The position numbers and the translations under genes were made by a program. The notes under the pieces were generated by a model that ran no database searches, was not told the DNA's origin, and was given only the letters and a program-made list of their open reading frames with translations. Positions 1 through 8,417 of a stretch of DNA of 41,067 bases are shown here, piece after piece; positions within the stretch are counted from its first letter, which is position 1, and every line of letters begins with the position of its first letter. The DNA is taken from contig CAJWVY010000009.1 in assembly GCA_913048135.1 (NCBI GenBank), forward strand, positions 1 through 41,067, given 5' to 3'. This stretch comes from an uncultured Verrucomicrobiales bacterium. Lineage in GTDB: Bacteria; Verrucomicrobiota; Verrucomicrobiia; Limisphaerales; UBA1100.

Positions 1-2
1 AT

Positions 3-2756
3 AGCCCTCGCTATTGTCTCATGAGTGTTGAGGTTTCTACCTACAAATCCAAAGTACTCGTTGAAGACTACGCCGCTCTCCGTTATCCGCGCTGGTCGCC
101 TGACGGAAAGACCCTCCTCTTTACTCGCTATGGTATGCCTTGGTATCGCCCGCGTTATCGCGGAACGGCGGCAGCACAAACCTGGTGTGTGGACCTGGAA
201 ACCGGCCAAAGGCAACGAATTCTCGGTGATGACCGACAATATCTCTTCTCGCAATACATGCCCAATGGCGAAGACATTTTAGTTTCCACCACCGACGAGC
301 CAACCCCCACGTTGGCCAAGCTGGACGAAAAGCTCGGGCCGTTTGAGGATAATGACAAACGCGCCCCCAACCTTTGGCTTTCCAATCAGGAAGGCACCCT
401 GAAACAAATCACCTTCTTCAAGACTGACTCAGTACGCTACCCCAGCGTGGCCGCTGAATCTGGCGCAATTGCGTTTGAACATGGTGCAGATATTTGGCTG
501 TTGCGCTCCACCAAAGACAAACCACGCCCGATTAAACTCATTGCCAGTGCCGATGAGAAACGGAATTCACAGGAACATAAAACCACCACAACAGGTGTCA
601 CCGAGGCTGAACCCTCTCCCAAAGGCGACGTGATGTTGTTCGGTCTTCAGGGCGATATTTGGACCATCAAAACCACCAAGGCCAAAGGCGTGAACCGAGA
701 GCGAGACGAACTGGCCATTCGCCACACCACTTGGGCCGGGGATGACTCGGATTTTTCATGGGCCAATGACGGGAAGAAATTCTATTTTACCTCCGATCGC
801 GAAGGCAACACGCGCATCTACGAATACGACCTTGAAAAGCGCACCCAAACCCCACTCTGGAATCGCAACGAAAACATCGTGCGTCTTCGTGTCTCACCTG
901 ATGGTAAGCATTTGTATTTCTGGGTCGCCGGACCGGAAGGCGGCCTGCATCGCATGACGCTGGCCAACAAAGAGGTTAAGCGCATTTTCAAACTGCCCGG
1001 CATTCACATGCGCGGCCGTGGCGGCATCGATTATGAATGGTCACCAGACCTGAAATGGATCGCATACACCACGCGTACCGGCAGTAATTCCTACAATATC
1101 TGGGTGATCCCGGCCGATGGCGGCGAAGCCAAAAATGTCACCCGGCTTAGTGCCTTCCACAGTCAGCCAACTTGGTCACCTGACGGTAAATATTTATATT
1201 TTCAGAGCGACCGTGAGGGCTCAGGCCTCTACCGAGTCGCCCTCGAACCGGATGAATTTCGCAATGCGGATATCGATGACCGCTACGTCAAACCCGACAA
1301 GACACCGGATGTGAAAATTGATTTTGATCAAATCGACAAGCGTATCCAAAAAATATCCTCTACCAGCCCTTCCAGCGACCTCACCATGACGGATGCGGGG
1401 TTTCTGTACTTTCTATCCGGAGGCAATGTTTACCGTTCCACGCATAACGGTAGTGAAGTGAAGAAGATAAATTCAGACGGCGGGCGCAGCGCCCTCCGAG
1501 TGCTTCCCAGTGGCCGCTCAGCCTCTTACATTAAGAGTGGCAAAATGCACCTCATGAAACTCGAAAACGGAAGCACTTCGCCTGTAACTTTCAAGGCGCA
1601 TTACATTCGCGATACCTTGGCTCAACGAACAGCCGCCTTGCACCAGTTTTGGAAAACCTATCACCATCGGTTTTACGATCACAATTTCCACGGCCGAGAC
1701 TGGAGCGCCTTGCGCGACAAATATCTCCAACGCCTTACTTCAGTTGATACTCATGATGAATTCGCTGTACTCCTGCAAATGATGGTCGGTGAACTGGATG
1801 CCTCGCATACGGAGGTGTCCCCCGCCTCCTCAGGCATCACCACACAAAGCACTCCACATCTTGGGTTTACGCTTGATACATCACATCATGGAATTGGCCT
1901 GAAAATCAAAAACGTCCCTCTCCGAGCCCCGGGAGCGTTTGAAAAAACTCGCCTGAAAGCCGGTGAATTCATCCTCTCGATTGATGGCCGAAAGGTTTCC
2001 TCCACTGAAACGCTCTACCAGTTCCTCAACAGCAAAGGCACACGTTTCACCGAATTTCTTGTGAACGACAAACCCAACGAAAAAGGTGCCCGTAAAGTAA
2101 GATACAAATTGTTAACTAGTTCCGAATGGCAAAAGCTCCGCTACAACGGGCACGTTAGCGACCTTCAACAACGAGTTGAAAAATCCAGCAAAGGTCGCGT
2201 CGGCTATCTACATATCTCGGCCATGAGCAGCACAGATCAGGCGCGATTCGAACGCGAAGCGTACGAATACATTCTCGGCAAAGACGCCATGATCTTCGAT
2301 GTGCGCTTTAACCGTGGCGGCAATATCTCGGACACCCTCATCGACTGGCTCGAACGCAAGCCTCACGGCATTTACAAATCACGCGACCGAGAACCTGAGA
2401 TCGCCCCCAGCCGCGCCTGGGAGAAGCCCATCATTGTGTTAATGAACGAGCATAGTTATTCCAATGGCGAAATGTTTCCTTACGCCATGCGTCAACGCAA
2501 ACTGGCCCAACTCGTCGGCATGCCCACTCCCGGTTATGTGATCTGGACATCCAGTTTTTCACTAACCGACGGAACCAAGGCTCGCATCCCCGGCCGCGGT
2601 GTCTTTCGCATGGACGGCACGAACATGGAAAATCAGGGTGAGAAACCTGATGTACAAGTTTGGGTTACCCCTGAAGAATGGCTCGAAGGCAAGGATCCTC
2701 AGCTGGATCAAGCGCTCAAGCTGCTCGAACCCCAACCGGCCAACGCCACACCGTGA
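3..2756 (+). CDS. Tricorn-like S41 protease with TolB-type beta-propeller, 5' end cut by the window
   Basis: Serine peptidase of the tricorn type, expected to degrade peptides handed on by other proteases. The reading frame is open to base 3 with no stop; the first ATG is at 21, and residues below count from it. Propeller repeats with SPDGK-type signatures fill about residues 20-450. A C1-like helical domain follows, then a PDZ domain (about 625-685, with LSIDGRKV) and an S41 core (about 730-890). All four tricorn catalytic positions can be matched: Ser595-His596 in DASHTE, nucleophile Ser814 in YSNGEMFPY and Glu870 in MENQG. Bacterial relatives usually have more propeller blades and often a signal peptide ahead of this point, so the ATG at 21 is probably internal and roughly 100 or more residues are missing. 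The stop overlaps the fdhD start. Family assignment is firm; substrate and location are not known. Confidence 0.88.
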   Translation, partial: SPRYCLMSVEVSTYKSKVLVEDYAALRYPRWSPDGKTLLFTRYGMPWYRPRYRGTAAAQTWCVDLETGQRQRILGDDRQYLFSQYMPNGEDILVSTTDEPTPTLAKLDEKLGPFEDNDKRAPNLWLSNQEGTLKQITFFKTDSVRYPSVAAESGAIAFEHGADIWLLRSTKDKPRPIKLIASADEKRNSQEHKTTTTGVTEAEPSPKGDVMLFGLQGDIWTIKTTKAKGVNRERDELAIRHTTWAGDDSDFSWANDGKKFYFTSDREGNTRIYEYDLEKRTQTPLWNRNENIVRLRVSPDGKHLYFWVAGPEGGLHRMTLANKEVKRIFKLPGIHMRGRGGIDYEWSPDLKWIAYTTRTGSNSYNIWVIPADGGEAKNVTRLSAFHSQPTWSPDGKYLYFQSDREGSGLYRVALEPDEFRNADIDDRYVKPDKTPDVKIDFDQIDKRIQKISSTSPSSDLTMTDAGFLYFLSGGNVYRSTHNGSEVKKINSDGGRSALRVLPSGRSASYIKSGKMHLMKLENGSTSPVTFKAHYIRDTLAQRTAALHQFWKTYHHRFYDHNFHGRDWSALRDKYLQRLTSVDTHDEFAVLLQMMVGELDASHTEVSPASSGITTQSTPHLGFTLDTSHHGIGLKIKNVPLRAPGAFEKTRLKAGEFILSIDGRKVSSTETLYQFLNSKGTRFTEFLVNDKPNEKGARKVRYKLLTSSEWQKLRYNGHVSDLQQRVEKSSKGRVGYLHISAMSSTDQARFEREAYEYILGKDAMIFDVRFNRGGNISDTLIDWLERKPHGIYKSRDREPEIAPSRAWEKPIIVLMNEHSYSNGEMFPYAMRQRKLAQLVGMPTPGYVIWTSSFSLTDGTKARIPGRGVFRMDGTNMENQGEKPDVQVWVTPEEWLEGKDPQLDQALKLLEPQPANATP

Positions 2757-3571
2757 GCACAACGGCCGCAGCCACGCAACTCCTCCGTCAGCGCTGGGAG
2801 CATGGTAAATTGCACTCGGCCTCTTCGGATTCAGTCGTCACTGAAGAGCCTTTGGAAATTCGCCTGCGAGGCCAATCCATTGCCCTCACCATGCGAACGC
2901 CGGGCCACGATGAAGAACTGGCCTCAGGATTTCTTTTTTCCGAAAACATCCTGAGGCAGCGCACGGACCTTGTTGAAATTGCCCAATGCCCTGATGCTCC
3001 GATTGAATCCAGAGGCAACATCATCAATGTTTTCATCAGCCCGGAATGCCCTTTTAAGATTAGTCAACTGGAGCGGCATTTCTTCACTTCATCAAGCTGC
3101 GGAGTATGCGGACGAGCGGCTATCGAGCAAATTCATTCACACCATCCTCCTCTCCTGGAAGATGCTGTAAAATTCCCTGCGAACTCTCTCGATACATTGC
3201 CCGATACATTGCGCCTCGCACAAAACACCTTTAAGCAAACAGGAGGCCTCCACGCCGCCGCCCTTTTCGATACGAATGGAAACCTAATTGTATCACGAGA
3301 AGATGTCGGCCGACACAATGCTGTCGACAAGGTTCTTGGGCACGCTTTCCTGAATGAATTGTCCCTGTGCGAAAGCATTCTTTTGGTTAGCGGCCGGGTC
3401 TCCTTTGAGATAATTCAGAAAGCACTCGCCGGCCGCATCCCATTGATCGCGGCCATTTCCGCCCCGTCATCGCTGGCTGTTCAATGCGCGCAGGAAAACA
3501 ACCAGACACTCGTGGCGTTCTTGCGCGGCAATTCCATGAATATCTACACCGGCGCCCAGCGCATCACCTAG
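2753..3571 (+). CDS. fdhD: Formate dehydrogenase accessory sulfurtransferase FdhD
   Basis: FdhD carries sulfur from a cysteine desulfurase to the molybdenum/tungsten cofactor of formate dehydrogenase, in the cytoplasm. The 272-residue product matches the usual length of about 270. The sulfur-carrying pair is Cys116 and Cys119 in SSSCGVCG; other family landmarks are GHDEELASGFL (about 51-61) and the SREDVGRHNAVDK stretch. I chose the GTG at 2753 because it overlaps the upstream TGA in the arrangement GTGA. The ATG at 2678 would put 25 unconserved residues inside the protease gene. The last codon overlaps the uvrC stop in CTAG. No formate dehydrogenase or molybdopterin gene is in the window, so its client enzyme lies elsewhere. 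Confidence 0.9.
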   Translation: MSTTAAATQLLRQRWEHGKLHSASSDSVVTEEPLEIRLRGQSIALTMRTPGHDEELASGFLFSENILRQRTDLVEIAQCPDAPIESRGNIINVFISPECPFKISQLERHFFTSSSCGVCGRAAIEQIHSHHPPLLEDAVKFPANSLDTLPDTLRLAQNTFKQTGGLHAAALFDTNGNLIVSREDVGRHNAVDKVLGHAFLNELSLCESILLVSGRVSFEIIQKALAGRIPLIAAISAPSSLAVQCAQENNQTLVAFLRGNSMNIYTGAQRIT

Positions 3572-5046
3572 CCTCGGCGCGCATCCAGAAATTCCCGCAA
3601 GGCTTGGGCCGTCTTTAAGCCAAAGCCGGGTACCTCAGCGATCTCAACCACCCCCGCCTCCCGTAAGCGTTGCAAACTTCCAAAGTGTTTCAACAAAAGT
3701 GCCTTGCGGCGTTCCCCAACACCGGAAAATTCATCCAGCAAACTCTCGGAAATCTTCTTGAGACGCAGCTCGGCGTTAAAGGAATTAGCAAACCGGTGCG
3801 ACTCATCACGTACACGCTGCAGCAGCTTCAGCGCATTATGATCGAGCCCCAAACGCAATGGAGTCTCCTCGTTGGAGCGATGGATTTCCTCGAACTCCTT
3901 AGCCAATCCAATGACAGGAACATGCGTAAGCCTCAATTTCCCCAGTTCTCGCAATGCGGCGTTTAACTGTCCTTTCCCGCCATCAATAAGAATTAGATCC
4001 GGCATCGGACGCCCTTCCTTTTTAAGGCGACTGTAGCGCCGCCGCACGGCCTCGGCCATACAGGCAAAATCGTCCTGCGACCGGACGTCTTTCATTTTGT
4101 ACCGCCGATAGTCTCCATTAGCCGGGCGGCCATTTCGAAAGACCACCATCGAGGCAACCATGAATGTGCCGCTGATGTTGGAAATATCAAACCCCTCAAT
4201 ACGGGCGGGCGGGTTCGGCATCCCCAGTACTTGAGCCAATTCATTCAAGTCCCGATCCGGATTCATCGCCACTGGCAACTGATTGGGCAAACGATGGTAT
4301 CGGGTGGTCTTGCGGCTGGTTTCGCGCAAGGCCTCCATTTGGTCACGCAACTTGGCGGCTCGTTCATAATCCTGCCCCGCCGCCGCATCGCGCATATCCG
4401 TCTCCAGCAGCTGGACCATTTCAGCGCAATGGCCCTCAAGAAATTCACAGGCATTTTCAACCTGCATGCGGTATTGCTCTTCACTCACCTTGCCGACACA
4501 CGGTGCGCTGCACACCTCGATATGCCCGTAAAGACAGTGTTTATGATCGCGCTCCGTTGGCTGAAGCGGCTTACAACCCCGGAGGTTAAAGCGATGTCGC
4601 GCCAAATCCAGAGAACGCCGTAAGGCGCGACTACTGGGGAACGGCCCGAAGTAACGGGCACCATCATCCACCTTGAGCCGGGTGAGTGTAAAACGCGGAA
4701 TCGGATCATTGAGATTCACCTTGAGCATCAGGAAACGCTTGTCGTCCCTAAGACTCACATTATAGCGCGGCTTGTATTCCTTGATCAGCCGACTTTCCAA
4801 CAACAATGCCTCAGGCTCGCCCTTGACGAGGTGCACATCAAAATCATGAATGGCATCGACGAGTGCTCGGAATTTCACATCCCAACCCATCCGACGCGAG
4901 GGATGAAAATATTGACTCACGCGTTTCCGAAGATCACGCGCTTTTCCAACATAAATCACCGTGCCGAGACGGTCCTTCATGAGGTACACGCCCGGCTTGT
5001 GCGGCAACTCACTGACTTTGCTCCGGATGGCTTCGGAGGCCGGCAT
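3568..5046 (-). CDS. uvrC: Excinuclease ABC subunit C (short form)
   Basis: UvrC makes the two incisions around a lesion marked by UvrA/UvrB in nucleotide excision repair. The 492-residue product is shorter than the roughly 600-residue enterobacterial protein but has each expected block. These are a GIY-YIG nuclease (about 15-95, with KPGVYLM and IYVGKA), a Cys cluster (about 154-185, CxPLQP...CLYGH...CSAPC) and a UVR helix pair that binds UvrB (about 205-240, DYERAAKLRDQM). A C-terminal RNase H-like nuclease follows, with FDISNISG, DGGKGQL and RDESHRFA, and then helix-hairpin-helix repeats (SGVGERR, PGFGLKTAQAL). The shortening seems to be spread over linkers. The isomerase gene ends 9 bases upstream, so the two are probably cotranscribed. 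Confidence 0.95.
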   Translation of the reverse strand: MPASEAIRSKVSELPHKPGVYLMKDRLGTVIYVGKARDLRKRVSQYFHPSRRMGWDVKFRALVDAIHDFDVHLVKGEPEALLLESRLIKEYKPRYNVSLRDDKRFLMLKVNLNDPIPRFTLTRLKVDDGARYFGPFPSSRALRRSLDLARHRFNLRGCKPLQPTERDHKHCLYGHIEVCSAPCVGKVSEEQYRMQVENACEFLEGHCAEMVQLLETDMRDAAAGQDYERAAKLRDQMEALRETSRKTTRYHRLPNQLPVAMNPDRDLNELAQVLGMPNPPARIEGFDISNISGTFMVASMVVFRNGRPANGDYRRYKMKDVRSQDDFACMAEAVRRRYSRLKKEGRPMPDLILIDGGKGQLNAALRELGKLRLTHVPVIGLAKEFEEIHRSNEETPLRLGLDHNALKLLQRVRDESHRFANSFNAELRLKKISESLLDEFSGVGERRKALLLKHFGSLQRLREAGVVEIAEVPGFGLKTAQALREFLDARRG

Positions 5047-5055
5047 ACGAAGAGC

Positions 5056-5625
5056 CTACTCCATGAGGCCGGGATTTTCCATGAAGGCGTAGCAGATCAT
5101 GTGTGCTATCCCCATTTGGCAATCCTCAGCCCGACCGTAATGGGTTTCCTCGACCACAATACAGTTATCAGAAATCTCGGCGAGCGCGCCACGTTTACCG
5201 CCAACTAACGCGATGACATGCAGCCCATTTTCCTTGGCCCATTTGCAGGCCTCCACAAGATTAGGGGAGCTGCCACTCACACTCATGGTGAGGACAACAT
5301 CGCCGGATTGGCCGTAGTTTTCCAACTGCCGTTTGTAGATACCTTCATATTCGTAGTCATTACCAATGGCGGTCATCCAGCTCACGTTGTCGTTCAGTGA
5401 CAACACTTTGAAGCGTTTCCCTACTGCATCGGAGGAGCCTTTACCCAGATCGGTCGCAAAATGAGAGCTATTGGAAGCGCTGCCGCCATTCCCGAACACA
5501 AAGATTTGACGATCATTTTGCAGCGCTTCTTTGACCGCCTGAATAGCCTGTTCCACTTGTTCCACCGGGATCGAGGCCAGCGCCTTTTGTTCAGCGGCAA
5601 TGTAATCGGAAATCCACTCCTTCAT
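5056..5625 (-). CDS. GmhA-like SIS-domain sugar-phosphate isomerase
   Basis: A 189-residue SIS-domain protein that resembles sedoheptulose-7-phosphate isomerase, the first step of ADP-heptose synthesis for lipopolysaccharide. Visible SIS landmarks are the phosphate-binding FVFGNGGSAS (about residues 43-52), SVSGSSPN (about 112-119) and the VVEETHYGRAED stretch near the C-terminus. The ATG at 5625 was preferred because the family begins shortly before the first SIS helix; the upstream in-frame extension to 5817 has no family similarity and runs back into thrS. It sits 9 bases upstream of uvrC and is divergent from thrS across about 150 bases. A different phosphosugar substrate is possible, since no heptose kinase or epimerase gene is nearby. 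Confidence 0.8.
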   Translation of the reverse strand: MKEWISDYIAAEQKALASIPVEQVEQAIQAVKEALQNDRQIFVFGNGGSASNSSHFATDLGKGSSDAVGKRFKVLSLNDNVSWMTAIGNDYEYEGIYKRQLENYGQSGDVVLTMSVSGSSPNLVEACKWAKENGLHVIALVGGKRGALAEISDNCIVVEETHYGRAEDCQMGIAHMICYAFMENPGLME

Positions 5626-5778
5626 CGGCCCGAATGTATCGCGACGCCGCCTGAACTCCAGCCGGAATTGATCACAGGGATTTCCGGCTCGCCGAATGGA
5701 CTGTTTTTCGATAGACCAACGCCCATGCAGGACGCGAAACACGAAGTGCAACGCAAAACGATTGAGGAACGCCAACAA

Positions 5779-7518
5779 ATGGACGAGTTGTCCCGTATCC
5801 GCCATTCTTGCGCCCATGTGCTAGCAACGGCTGTGCTCCGTCTTTGGCCAGAGGTAAAACTAGATATAGGCCCGCCCACAGAGGAGGGGTTTTATTATGA
5901 TTTCGATCTCGAACACCGCTTTAGTCCGGAAGATTTCGAAAAGATCGAGGCTGAGATGAAGAAGGTGGTGAAGGAAAATCAAACCTTTAATTTTTCTGAA
6001 AAGTCTCGCGACGAAGCCAAGGAATATTATCAGTCCATCAACCAACCCTACAAGCTGGAGCGCATTGATGACATTCCCGAAGGCGAACAAATCACGTTTT
6101 TTCAGAATGGCGAATTCGTCGATCTTTGCGCCGGGCCGCATGTCCCGCGAACGGGCAATGTGAAGGCCTTTAAGCTGTTACGCGTGGCCGCCGCCTATTA
6201 TCGCGGCAACGAAAATAATCCCCAGCTCCAGCGCATTTACGGCACAGCATTTAAAAATAAGACACAGCTCAACGAATGGCTGGAAGCGCAAGAGGAAGCG
6301 AAGAAACGCGACCATCGCAAGATCGGCCGCGAACAAGGTCTGTTCACCTTGTCCCCTACCGTAGGTCAAGGGTTAGTATTATGGATGCCTAAGGGCGGCA
6401 TTGTCCGCACTGAACTACAAAACTTTATGCAAAGTGAGCTGCTTAAACGCGGTTACAGCCCAGTGTTTACACCGCACATTGGCAGCATTGAACTCTATAA
6501 AAAGTCAGGTCATTTCCCGTACTACAAGGAAAGCCAGTATCCCACGATTAAAGCGGATGAAGAGGAGGAGTATCTACTAAAGCCGATGAACTGCCCGCAT
6601 CACATTGAAATTTATGCAGCAGAAAAACACAGCTACCGTGAACTCCCGATTCGTTTGGCAGAATTTGGCGCGGTTTATCGTTATGAACAAAGCGGTGAGC
6701 TCAGCGGAATGACCCGAGTTCGAGGGCTTACACAAGATGATGCGCACGTTTTTTGCACACCAGAGCAAGTGGAAGCTGAAATCCGTGATACGGTTGACCT
6801 TACACTGAAAACGTTGCAAACACTTGGACTAAACGATTATCGCGCACAAGTAAGCCTGCGTGACCCGAACAGTGACAAATATACTGGTGACCCCGCTAAC
6901 TGGGATGCGGCAGAAGAAACCTTAGGGCGCGTCGCAAGCGACATGAATATCGCGCACGAAAAAGTTCCCGGCGAAGCAGCTTTTTACGGACCAAAGCTCG
7001 ACTTCATGGTTAAGGATTGCCTTGGCCGTGAATGGCAACTAGGAACCGTACAACTCGATTACAACCTACCCGAACGCTTCAACCTCCAATACATTGGGCC
7101 GGACAATGCGCCCCATCGACCAGTAATGATTCACCGAGCCCCCTTTGGGAGCTTCGAGCGTTTTATGGGAATATTAATTGAGCATTTTGCTGGCAATTTT
7201 CCATTGTGGCTTGCTCCTGAACAAGTACGTGTATTACCTATTACGGATCAGCAAAACAAGTATGCCGAGCAAGTCCTTAAAGATCTGAAAGCCGAAGGTA
7301 TTCGCGCTAACATCGATGTTTCCGGGGATAAAATTGGAGGCAAAATTCGAGCTGCAGAAACCTCAAAAGTACATACAATGCTGGTGATCGGCAAAAAAGA
7401 AGAAGAAGGTAATGCTGTTTCCGTGCGTATTCACGGACAAGGAGATAAAGGGATGAGACCGTTTACTGAAGTTCTGAGTGACCTCAATCTCGCCATAAAA
7501 GACAGAATACTGCAATAA
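5779..7518 (+). CDS. thrS: Threonyl-tRNA synthetase lacking the TGS domain
   Basis: Charges tRNA-Thr with threonine and removes mischarged serine. The 579-residue product starts straight at the editing domain: His9 and His13 of the HxxxH motif, with DLCAGPH supplying the other two metal-site-like residues. The class II core follows, with Cys in MNCPHH and the His in IHRAPFGSFER as zinc-ligand candidates and motif 2 around YRYEQSGEL. The anticodon-binding domain is C-terminal (QVRVLPIT onward). The ATG at 5779 has a GAGGAA 9 bases upstream; an alternative ATG at 5725 adds only 18 residues and no TGS fold. The TGS domain of the E. coli enzyme is therefore truly absent, as in many relatives of this group. 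rpmB follows after 70 bases. Confidence 0.95.
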   Translation: MDELSRIRHSCAHVLATAVLRLWPEVKLDIGPPTEEGFYYDFDLEHRFSPEDFEKIEAEMKKVVKENQTFNFSEKSRDEAKEYYQSINQPYKLERIDDIPEGEQITFFQNGEFVDLCAGPHVPRTGNVKAFKLLRVAAAYYRGNENNPQLQRIYGTAFKNKTQLNEWLEAQEEAKKRDHRKIGREQGLFTLSPTVGQGLVLWMPKGGIVRTELQNFMQSELLKRGYSPVFTPHIGSIELYKKSGHFPYYKESQYPTIKADEEEEYLLKPMNCPHHIEIYAAEKHSYRELPIRLAEFGAVYRYEQSGELSGMTRVRGLTQDDAHVFCTPEQVEAEIRDTVDLTLKTLQTLGLNDYRAQVSLRDPNSDKYTGDPANWDAAEETLGRVASDMNIAHEKVPGEAAFYGPKLDFMVKDCLGREWQLGTVQLDYNLPERFNLQYIGPDNAPHRPVMIHRAPFGSFERFMGILIEHFAGNFPLWLAPEQVRVLPITDQQNKYAEQVLKDLKAEGIRANIDVSGDKIGGKIRAAETSKVHTMLVIGKKEEEGNAVSVRIHGQGDKGMRPFTEVLSDLNLAIKDRILQ

Positions 7519-7534
7519 GTAGTAAAATAAGGGC

Positions 7535-7562
7535 TTGCCAGCATTTTTTTGACTGCTATGTT
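7535..7562 (+). promoter_or_regulatory. Candidate sigma-70-type promoter of rpmB
   Basis: TTGCCA (7535-7540) and TATGTT (7557-7562) are separated by 16 bases. Transcription would start near 7569, leaving a 20-base leader that contains the GGAG at 7578-7581. A second pair, TTGACT (7549-7554) and TTAAAT (7572-7577), fits the consensus about as well but would start only about 5 bases before the ATG. This is judged by eye only; rpmB may simply be cotranscribed with thrS. Confidence 0.3.
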
Positions 7563-7588
7563 CCGTGGCCCTTAAATGGAGTTCAAAT

Positions 7589-7849
7589 ATGGCCAGAGTT
7601 TGCAAAATTACAGGTAAGCGCCCCTTTGTTGGAGGCAGCATCAGCCGCAGCGGTAAAGCGAAGAAAGACGGCGGAATTGGTCGGCACGTGACCAAAGTCA
7701 ACAAGCGAATTTTTGCCCCGAACCTGCAGCGCGTGAAAATCATTGATGAAAACGGCACGGTAAAGTACGTGCGCGTTGCCGCCAGCGCCATCAAGAAAGG
7801 ACTAATCACCAAGGCACCCAAGCGTAACTGGAAGCCAAGCCAAGCCTAG
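7589..7849 (+). CDS. rpmB: 50S ribosomal protein L28
   Basis: An 86-residue basic protein of the large ribosomal subunit. It shows the family opening MARVCKITGKRP, then the glycine-serine-rich GGSISRSGKAKK and the KRIFAPNLQRVKI stretch. The ATG at 7589 has GGAG 7 bases upstream. A GTG at 7565 in the same frame would add eight unconserved residues and was not chosen. The gene is followed by a strong intrinsic terminator and faces smpB. Confidence 0.95.
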   Translation: MARVCKITGKRPFVGGSISRSGKAKKDGGIGRHVTKVNKRIFAPNLQRVKIIDENGTVKYVRVAASAIKKGLITKAPKRNWKPSQA

Positions 7850-7870
7850 ATTTGGAAACAGGAATTACTG

Positions 7871-7900
7871 AAGCGCGGCTGTCTTTCAGCCGCGTTTTTT
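7871..7900 (+). terminator. Rho-independent terminator of rpmB
   Basis: A perfect 7-base stem, CGCGGCT (7874-7880) with AGCCGCG (7888-7894), closes a 7-base loop and is followed by six T residues (7895-7900). A G-T pair and two A-T pairs extend the stem base. Its T-run overlaps the smpB stop codon on the other strand. In the minus direction the hairpin has no T-run. Confidence 0.9.
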
Positions 7901-8360
7901 ATTTGCCCTTCATGGCGTGCATGGTCGCCCGCCTAAGATCACGATCGGACTCGCGTTTCTTTATTGTCTCCCGCTTATCTACATGACTTTTACCGCGCCC
8001 TACCCCGATCAACACTTTCACGCGGCCATTCTTCCAATACATCTTCAATGGAATCAGAGCCAACCCTTTGGCCTGCGTAAGGCCTTGCAAACGATCAATC
8101 TCCTTGCGGTGCAACAATAGTTTCCGCGGCACCATGGGCCGGTGATTGTGCACGTTTCCATGCGAATATTCGTCGATATGGAAATTATGCAGCCAAGCTT
8201 GTCCATCGGCTTCTACTCGGGCGAATGATTCCCGCAATTGGCCTTTTCCGGCCCGCAACGATTTCACCTCCGTACCTCGTAAGACAAGGCCCGCTTCCAG
8301 CGTCTCGATGATCTCGTAATCACGCCGCGCCTTGGAGTTCTTGAGGATTTCGTCACTCAT
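7899..8360 (-). CDS. smpB: SsrA-binding protein SmpB
   Basis: SmpB binds tmRNA and takes it to stalled ribosomes for trans-translation. The 153-residue product has the family landmarks NSKARRDYEI (about 8-17), GTEVKSLRAGK (about 29-39), EYSHGNVHNH (about 64-73) and a basic C-terminal tail (KKRESDRDLRR) that enters the decoding centre. No ribosome binding site is visible ahead of the ATG: the T-run of the rpoZ terminator begins only 3 bases upstream and its hairpin 9 bases upstream. Starting further in would remove the conserved opening. No tmRNA gene is seen in this window. Confidence 0.95.
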   Translation of the reverse strand: MSDEILKNSKARRDYEIIETLEAGLVLRGTEVKSLRAGKGQLRESFARVEADGQAWLHNFHIDEYSHGNVHNHRPMVPRKLLLHRKEIDRLQGLTQAKGLALIPLKMYWKNGRVKVLIGVGRGKSHVDKRETIKKRESDRDLRRATMHAMKGK

Positions 8361-8363
8361 GAC

Positions 8364-8393
8364 AAAAAAGACCAGAAGGTCACCCTTCTGGTC
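8364..8393 (-). terminator. Rho-independent terminator downstream of rpoZ
   Basis: A perfect 10-base stem, GACCAGAAGG (8370-8379) with CCTTCTGGTC (8384-8393), has a TCAC loop. Read on the minus strand it is followed by six T residues (8369-8364). It lies between the rpoZ stop and the smpB ATG, ending 3 bases before that ATG, so smpB is translated from read-through or from a start inside the hairpin region. Confidence 0.85.
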
Positions 8394-8417
8394 ACAAAAG
8401 CTTCTAGTGGAAGCCCG

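Noticed and set aside
4231-4623. Open frame of 130 codons opposite uvrC
   Set aside because: It covers the Cys-rich and UVR regions of uvrC and has no protein family of its own.
5461-5778. In-frame N-terminal extension of thrS that might hold a TGS domain
   Set aside because: Its translation has no TGS-like pattern and crosses the 5' part of the divergent isomerase gene. The start with a ribosome binding site is at 5779.
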